A stretch of 64,000 nt of DNA. Source: Lates calcarifer. Taxonomy: Eukaryota > Chordata > Actinopteri > Centropomidae. The position numbers and the translations under genes are program-made. Below are positions 57,560 through 64,000 of the stretch, piece by piece. Position 1 is the stretch's first letter, and every line of letters begins with the position of its first letter. The stretch is from assembly GCF_001640805.2 (NCBI RefSeq), contig NC_066833.1:314827-378826 (forward strand), given 5' to 3'. Below the pieces are notes generated by a model. It ran no database searches, was not told where the DNA came from, and saw only the letters and a program-made list of their open reading frames with translations.

Positions 57560-58560
57560 GTAAGAGAGACACGTAAAGAGATTTCAATTTAAAAAAAAAA
57601 AAAAACACTGCTGCTGCCAGATGTGTGTGGAAGCAGTTTTGTTGTTGACTTGTTTAATTAGTAAACAACAATGTGGGTATCTATGCCACTGTGGCAACAT
57701 GTATCGATTCAAAAATTTTACCATTAACTGATTACATGCACTACTGCTCTCGCATATTTTCATTCAGAATTTCCCTTTGAATAATACTACGATATTTTAC
57801 TGCAATCAGCTGAATTAAATATGTACTGACAACTGCGGATGTTTAATATGACACGAGAAGCTGACGTGTCTACTTGTACTGTAAACTGGAAGATCTTTGG
57901 AGGAAATATAGACTAATTAAATATTTTAACCATGCAAGCAATGTTGGCACTCATGGAGGACAGGAAGAGTTAGTAAAAACTCTTGATTATGTGATGAGAC
58001 ATCTTATGTATGTTATTTAGCACGTTATATATATACTACTCTGTTGTGTGCTATTACAGTAGATGTTTCCACCTCCTACATGTACTTTACTTTGCTGCTA
58101 CTTTCATTTAGCTTTTAGATTGTACTGCATTATTGGCACAAGTTTATGTATACTGCGTCACTTTAGATTTTTTCCCCCCACTTTAGCTTCTCTTGTGCAT
58201 TTTCATTTTGTATTCTTACCCACTGTTCATTTCATAATTGGCTCTACTTGGTGCAATTTCTGTTGTTCTGCTGCTGGAAAACCTAAATTTGCTCAAGGGG
58301 TTGGGGGTTTTATCTTAACATACATATACTGACTTAGCTCTTTGTTTTCCATGAAATAATCAAAGAGAATTATTGAGTGCTTTACTGAAAAGTAAACAAA
58401 GCAAAAAACACTGGAAAAATGATTAAACGTTCTATTGCCCCTTATTCACAGCAAATCACAACAACAGTAGTACCATGCTACTGCTTATGTTCATAAGTTA
58501 TTCATTATAGTCCTTTTCACACTCACAATCCCCCAAATACCCCCGGACATCTATGATTCC
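57560..58560. other. AT-rich spacer, nothing recognised
   Basis: About 1 kb with a poly(A) run at 57590-57604 and no frame, splice pair or transposon wording that I can support. Confidence 0.5.
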
Positions 58561-58561
58561 C

Positions 58562-58787
58562 TCACAGAACTTCCACGTATTCAATGATGTCAAACACAAA
58601 CTTGAATAGCTCCAGTATCAGTTCTCTGTGAATGTCACCCAGGTCCTCTCCAGTCTCCTCATCCCAAAGTTGTGCAAACAGCTGTGCAGCCTCTGTCAGT
58701 TTGTCTTCCTCCATCATCAGTGCAACAGGCAACTTTACCTCGTCTGAGAAGTCATGCTGGTCAGCACGAACCCCTTCTGCTGCCTTT
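58562..58787 (-). other. Unassigned exon-like ORF (74 codons) with acceptor site
   Basis: On the minus strand an open frame runs from 58786 to a TGA at 58564-58562. It is preceded by a good splice acceptor (CTGCAG at 58793-58788). The peptide is acidic and helical-looking: it has DFSDEVKLPVALMMEEDKL, then AAQLFAQLWDEETGEDLGDI and ends LFKFVFDIIEYVEVL. It resembles a terminal coding exon, but no partner exon was found upstream on that strand (58.8-61 kb). I do not recognise the family. It could be an orphan exon of a lost gene, a retrocopy or part of an element. Confidence 0.4.
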
Positions 58788-58929
58788 CTGCAGTCATGGA
58801 CAATTCAAAGGGGGCAGTAAGAAAGTTTACAACATGTTGTGCAGAGTTTGATGGAAAGCTTTCCACTGTAAAGAATTATCTAATGATACATCTTCGATGC
58901 ATAAACTTCAGTTATAATAAAATACATTT

Positions 58930-59830
58930 GTATAGCCAGCAGAGTCTTTGCATGATGTTTATGCTCTCATTTCCTGAGAGCTTTGCCTTCTGGCTTAGCT
59001 CCCTCATCACCACAACAGCCCAGTACAACGTCTGTATGACTGCTGACCAGTGCACCTGTCAATCTCCTGCTCCATCCTACCCTCACTTGTGAATAAGACC
59101 CCAAGATAGTTGACTTCCTTCACCTAGGACAGCAACTCTCCAGTCACCCAGTGGGAACAATCCCTTGTTTTCCAGCAGAGACCCATTGCCTCAGACTTGT
59201 GGGTGGTGAGTCTCATCCCGGCCACTTGGCACTTGGCTGCAAACCATTCCACTGGAGTTCTAGGTCAGATGAAGCCAACAGAACCACATCACCTGCAAAG
59301 AGCAGCAACTTAATTCTAATATTCCCACAACAGACACACTCCTCACTTTGGCTTTGCCTTGAAATCCTGTCTATGAACATCACAAACAGGATCAGAGATA
59401 AGGAGCAACCTTGACAGAGTCAAACACCCACTGAAAACATGTTTTACTTTGTGCTGAGGATGCAGACACGACTCCCACTTTGGTTTTACAAGAACCTGAT
59501 GATTGTCTTCAGCAGCCCCAGTACCCCATAATCCCCCAGTGTCCCCCACAAAGTCCCTTGGGGAACACAGTCATAAGCCTTCTCCAACTCCACAAAACAG
59601 GGGTATGGGTAGGACTTCCCTCGAGACTCTACCTTAGACACAGAGGCCATCTTGGTCAGGTTCAGGAGCTCAGTCCAGGTCAGCAGTTCTCCCACCCAGC
59701 TGAACACAGCCTCCCTGAATGGTTTGCCAGAACCTTGAGGCCAACTGAAAGTCCTTCTCTACAGCCTCCTGGAACTCCTCCCACATCTGCGTTTTGCTTC
59801 TATGACTGCAGAAGCTGCAGGCCCAAATGG
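58930..59830 (-). mobile_element. Non-LTR retrotransposon reverse-transcriptase fragment (copy 2)
   Basis: The minus strand, from 59707 down, reads FSWVGELLTWTELLNLTKMA, then CFVELEKAYDCVPQGTLWG (reverse-transcriptase motif A region), then the same PVCDVHRQDFKAKPK as copy 1. Near 59310-59290 it reads FAGDVVLLAS in place of the catalytic FADD, with degraded C-terminal wording to about 58930. It is more complete than the copy at 53.24 kb. Confidence 0.75.
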
Positions 59831-59849
59831 CAGATGACTTCATTCCCAA

Positions 59850-60500
59850 CCAACAGGTTCCCAGCTCAGGGTTAGTGAGCGCTCCTGAAAATTCACTGAA
59901 AGGATGGTATGATAAAAAGGCAAGGCATCAGGCATTGTCTCCAGGGGACAAAATATTGGTGCTTTTGGCACTCTCAGGATCTGCTTTGCAGGCTAGTATA
60001 GCCATCCATAAGTGGTAAAGCATTGGGTCAGTGAGTGTGGTGTGGTGATTTACAACTCTTCCTGGTTTCATCATGTAGCTCAGTTGGAAGAGGTTTTACA
60101 TAAGATTGTTTCTGCAAATTTGACCTTGAACCTGGTGACGTGGAAAGGTATGTTCCATTGAGGCCAAAATAGAGGCCATTGCGAACTTTGGTGTGCCCCT
60201 TCAGGCCCTTCAAACTAGCTATTGATGCAAGTGATGCTGGTGTTGGGGCTGTTCCTCTTCAGGATGACTCAGTGGCAGTTAAACATCCTTCTGTTTTCTC
60301 AGAAGCTTGCATCAGAAACATTATTCCACCATGGAGAAGGAGGCCTTGGAACCTTATTCTAGCCCTGGATTGTTTTGATACGTCTCTTCCAGTCAGACCT
60401 CTGTGGTATACGTAAATCATAACCCTCTTGTTTTTCACAGCAAGATCAAAAACAGTTGTTTAATGTGATGGAGTTTATTCCGGCAAGTCAGTTGGAAGGA
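59850..60500 (+). mobile_element. Ty3/gypsy retrotransposon remnants, rearranged
   Basis: 59885-59990 reads ENSLKGWYDKKARHQALSPG then DKILVLLALSGSALQA, an integrase C-terminal region. 60205-60420 reads FKLAIDASDAGVGAVPLQDD, EKEALEPYSSPGLF-like and NHNPL wording, an RNase H region. Integrase wording before RNase H is the reverse of the pol order, so these are two pieces. Stops break both. Confidence 0.65.
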
Positions 60501-60599
60501 CAGTGTGCTTGCTGATTCCCATTTGAGGTGGTGAGTGCATCCATTGTATCTTGTATCTTGTTAACTGGGAGGCTGCTTTAGAGCAACCTTGTTACGGCA

Positions 60600-61300
60600 G
60601 ACAGTGTTATGTCCAAGGCTGCTCTGTGTACTGTGTCTTCCAGGTAAGATAGACACGCCTCCATCCATAATCTGATTTCTGGCAACTGTTGGCTGGTCTT
60701 AAAAATGCCTGTCATACTCCACCTACCCTCTCACACAACCCTCTGCACAGAGAGAGTGCTGTAGGGCACAAAGTATGTAGTCCAAGGAAACTCTTATCTA
60801 GTGAATTGTCAGGGGGCACCTTATGTTCCCAGCTATGACAAAGACATTGTCTGATATGTTTGTAACATGGTGACAGAGCTCAGCACACGAGCAGTTTAGT
60901 CCAGCTGAGAAGTGAAGAACCTGCAGTGTTTGGAAAGTAGGGTCTTGAGATGTGGCCAGATAAGCTGACAGGTGAATGGCTAGATCAGGCTGTGGCTGGC
61001 TAACACCACTAGGACTAAGGCTCAGATTTGACTAGCACTGACCCAAATGCCCAGACAGATGAGACAGACTTTATGCTGGTTCTCTTTGTGCAGAGAGAAG
61101 CTGCACTCCAGAGGACACGAGCAAACAAAGGACTTCTTCTTCACCTGCCTAAACTTGGTGTTCATTCAAAAACACTGCTTGCTCACCATCTAAGTCAGCA
61201 AAGGCTAACATCAATGGGGGCAATTAAGATCACTCCAAGCTGGCAGTAGCTCAAAATAACAGAGTTAGTTAGCTAACAGCTAGCCAGTCCAACACAATTG
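60600..61300 (-). mobile_element. DIRS-like gag fragment C
   Basis: It matches fragment A (30820-31560) in order: the CCAAGG(C/A)AACTCT stretch, TTCCCAGCT, ACATGGTGACAGAGCTCAGC, GAGAAGTGAAGAACCTGC, GATGTGGCCAGATAAGC, then GGGGCAATTAAG and TAGCTAGCC-type wording. It is the spacer module that also precedes TAAR locus 2. Confidence 0.55.
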
Positions 61301-61369
61301 AGATGTTTTTAGTGAGGTGAAGAGTGTAACAACTGAAAGAAGACTGTTGACATTTTAAATCACTTTCAC

Positions 61370-63400
61370 TTTCTACCAAGGCATTATTGATAAATGACTT
61401 GATTCTTGAACATAATCTGGATATGATTGGTCTATGTGAAACATGGCTTAAACCAGATATGTTTCTGCCATTAAATGAAGCTTCCCCACCTGAGTATACA
61501 AATGCACACGTTGCTTGGGCTACGCAAAAAGGTGGGGGTGTCGCTTTAATTTATAAGTCTTTCTTTGGTCTAACCTCAGCTCTTAATGTTGATTCTAACT
61601 CCTTTGAGGCTGTAGTATTGAAACCTTCTCCAGTGGCTTCAGATCTCCATCACCAGGGAAATAGATTGCCACCACTCCACCTTGTGGTACTTTACAGACC
61701 ACCTGGCCCCTACTCACAGTTTTCGGATGAATTTGGAAATTTTTTATCATGTCTTGTCACATATAGTGATGACATTCTAATCATGGGTGACTGGTTAAAA
61801 TCTTACTTATCTGACAGAACTCAGTGTGTCTGTGGTAATAACACCATACCAGGGTTCTGTTCTTGGCCCCCTGCTTTTCTCTCTTTCTATTTCTCCTCTT
61901 GGCCAAATTATTTGGAGTCCTGGAATTAATTTTCACTGTTATGCTGATGATACCCAGCTATATGTGCCTATAAAGGCTGACAATGCCTCTCAAATTAGGG
62001 AATTAGAGATCTGCTTGTCATCTGTTAAAAGCTGGATGTCTCAAAACTTCCTGCTTCTTAACTCAGACAAAACTGAAATGCTGGTTACTGGCCCAGCACG
62101 ATATAGACACCAGTTTGATCAAGTAACTATATCCCTTGACAACTGTGTGATTTCTCAGTACAACAGCCAAAAATCTGGGTGTCACACTTGATCCTGCTCT
62201 TTCCTTTGATCAGCATATTAAAGACATTACAAAGACCGCCTTTTTCACCTACGCAATATAGCTAGGATTCGGTCTTTTCTCTCCATGGCAGATGCTGAAA
62301 TTGTAGTTCATGCCTTTGTTTCCTCTAGACTGGATTATTGTAACGTTTTGCTTTCAGGACTACCACGTGCTAGCACTAAAAGTCTGCAAATGGTCCAGAA
62401 TGCTGCAGCTAGAATGCTGACCAAATCGAGAAGGTTTGACCATATTACCCCGGTTTTAGCCTCCCTTCACTGGCTCCCTATTCATGTTAGATCAGACTTT
62501 AAAGTTCTCTTAATGACTAAAATTCTAAATGGGCTAGCCCCCTCATACCTGTCTGATCTTCTTAACCCTTATATTCCCTCCCGTGCTCTGCGTTCTCAGA
62601 GTGCAGGGCTGCTGTCTGTCCCCAGAGTTAAAAAGAAGTCAGCAAGCTGCAGGGCCTTCTCCTATCGGGCCCCCTTCCTCTGGAACAACCTCCCCAGTGA
62701 TATTAGACAGGCTGACTCAGTTCAGGCCTTTAAATCCAAACTAAAAACTCATCTTTATGCCTTAACTTTTAACTAGCACATTATTCTGGTTCCTATTTCA
62801 GGATACCATTTTTCCCTTGGCGGGTTGGGTCAGTCTCAATGCATCATGCTCTCTGCTACTGTCTCTTACTGCAGGGTTCTGCCTCCAGAGCTGGAGAGTC
62901 TCCTGCTGCTCCCATGATCCAGCTCAACCCATGATGCGACAATAATTAAACATTTACTAGTGTTAGTGATAAAGTTAGTGCTACTAATGTTTCACTTGTC
63001 ATTATTATTCCTTTAGCTATAATAATAATAATCATCATCATTATTACTATTATTATTATTATTACTACTACTATTTACATTTTGACCTAGTCTGTGTATC
63101 TGCAATGGTGTCTTTCTTTTACCCCATCCCCCCACCCCCCCTCTCTGTCTAAACCCAACCGGTCGAGGCAGATGGCCGCCCACCTTGAGTCCGGTTCTGC
63201 TCGAGGTTTCTGCCTCTTAAAAGGAGGTTTTTCCTTGCCACAGTCGCCTAGTGCTGCACATGGTGGATCTGTTGGGTTTCTCTCTGTAAATTTTATAAGA
63301 TAAAAAGTACGGTCTAGACCTGCTCTATATGTACAGAGCCTCCAGATAACTTCTGTTGTAAATTGGTGCTATATAAATAAAATTTGACTTGACTTGACTT
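61370..63400 (+). mobile_element. L2-type LINE with in-frame internal deletion
   Basis: The frame opens with an endonuclease domain (MIGLCETWLKPDMFLP, then GGGVALIYKSFF, LVVLYRPPGPYS, DDILIMGD). It passes directly at about 61790 into the downstream part of the reverse transcriptase ([13 protein letters not shown]). The RT core before that is missing. [11 protein letters not shown] is present near 61940 after a frame change. The C-terminal part (SRLDYCNVLLSGLPRAS to KSKLKTHLYAL) ends at 62776. The 3' end is GCTATATAAATAAAATTTGA followed by a CTTGA microsatellite. (ATT)n lies at 63015-63075. Confidence 0.85.
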
Positions 63401-63810
63401 GATATGCAGGTGACCTGTCACAGGTCATCTGCCTTAAAGGTGTGAATAGAGATATCTTTAGTCAGGCCACACAAGGCTGTGATATCCCATACTTTGTCTT
63501 GTACCAAGTGAAAGGGCAGTTTAGGCAGTGAGTTGTTATCAAAAAGAGGAGATGGGCTTGGACTAGCTGGTTAGTATGCTAACTTTAGTAGAAGAAAAGA
63601 AGTGACAGACATAAAAGCAGAGAAAAAGATGATGTAGACTTATACACAGTGTAGGGTGGTGGGGTGACACATGACAGGAACAACTTTGGCAAATTTGATT
63701 CATGGAGCGAGGGGGGAGGAGAGTTTACGTCGGGAGAGGAGATAAATGAGGTGTACACAGACAGAGCTGTGGTCATACAGCTGTCAGAGCTCAGCAGCTT
63801 CTCCTCTCTG

Positions 63811-63977
63811 ATGATGGAAGAAGATGAACTCTGCTTCCCACAGCTCCTCAACACCTCCTGCAAGAAGCCGAAGCCTCCTCCCTCTGAGGCTGTGTTCATT
63901 TACATCCTGCTGTTCTTCATCTCTGTGCTGACTGTCATTCTCAACCTGCTGGTCATCATCTCCATCTCCCACTACAG
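63811..63977 (+). CDS. TAAR locus 7, exon 1 only (runs off the window)
   Basis: A 167-base first exon with ATGATG, MEEDELCFPQLLNTSCKKP, the N-T-S sequon and TM1 (AVFIYILLFFISVLTVILNL) ends at the donor 63978. It is identical in length and phase to the intact loci and is preceded by the same 5' module (63500-63810). Exon 2 should begin 0.2-0.65 kb past the window end, so functionality is unknown. Confidence 0.85.
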
Positions 63978-64000
63978 GTAGATAGAAACCTCTCAACTGT

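Noticed and set aside
1..64000. tRNA, rRNA and other structured RNA genes
   Set aside because: No cloverleaf with A/B boxes or rRNA-like segment was recognised by eye. A covariance-model scan would be needed to exclude small ones.

Overview
This window comes from a vertebrate nuclear genome, almost certainly a ray-finned (teleost, probably percomorph) fish. The evidence is GT-AG introns, a tandem family of two-exon trace amine-associated receptors (TAARs) of the expanded fish type, and fish-type transposons: Tc1/mariner, hAT, DIRS-like tyrosine-recombinase elements, L2-like LINEs and Ty3/gypsy remnants.

Left third (about 3.5-21.5 kb, + strand): one large gene for a long coiled-coil protein of the rootletin/CEP250 family. 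The best match is cep250 (C-NAP1), the centriole-linker protein. I model a non-coding first exon and 26 coding exons. All splice phases agree and the model gives about 2,214 codons, provided two single-base frameshifts inside one 2.75-kb purine-rich exon are assembly errors. Its introns hold striking simple repeats, two copies of a fold-back MITE, a perfect 19-bp hairpin and an hAT remnant. One intronic minisatellite reiterates the exon's own splice donor.

Middle (21.5-27 kb): a possible long 3' UTR and gene-poor sequence.

Right part (27 kb to the end): seven tandem TAAR loci, all on the + strand. Loci 2, 4, 5 and 6 are intact, 322-325 residues each. Loci 1 and 3 are broken by small frameshifts. 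Locus 7 is cut by the window edge after exon 1. Each has a 167-base first exon (169 in locus 3, which carries two insertions), a short intron and a second exon of about 0.8 kb ending in the TAAR fingerprint NSxxNPxxYxxxYxWF. All six complete second exons have proline instead of the amine-binding Asp at position 3.32 but keep an Asp in TM5 (5.42, or nominally 5.43 in loci 5 and 6). They therefore belong to the non-classical, olfactory-type fish TAARs. Exon 1 and the TM7/C-tail are nearly invariant while TM3-TM5 diverge, which suggests gene conversion plus ligand-site diversification.

The spacers between receptors are graveyards of DIRS-like, Tc1, LINE and LTR fragments. Many recur spacer to spacer, so elements were probably duplicated along with the receptors. 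A dispersed repeat that also lies in a cep250 intron sits just upstream of five of the TAAR promoters. An unassigned minus-strand exon-like ORF at 58.56-58.79 kb is the one coding-looking piece I could not place.
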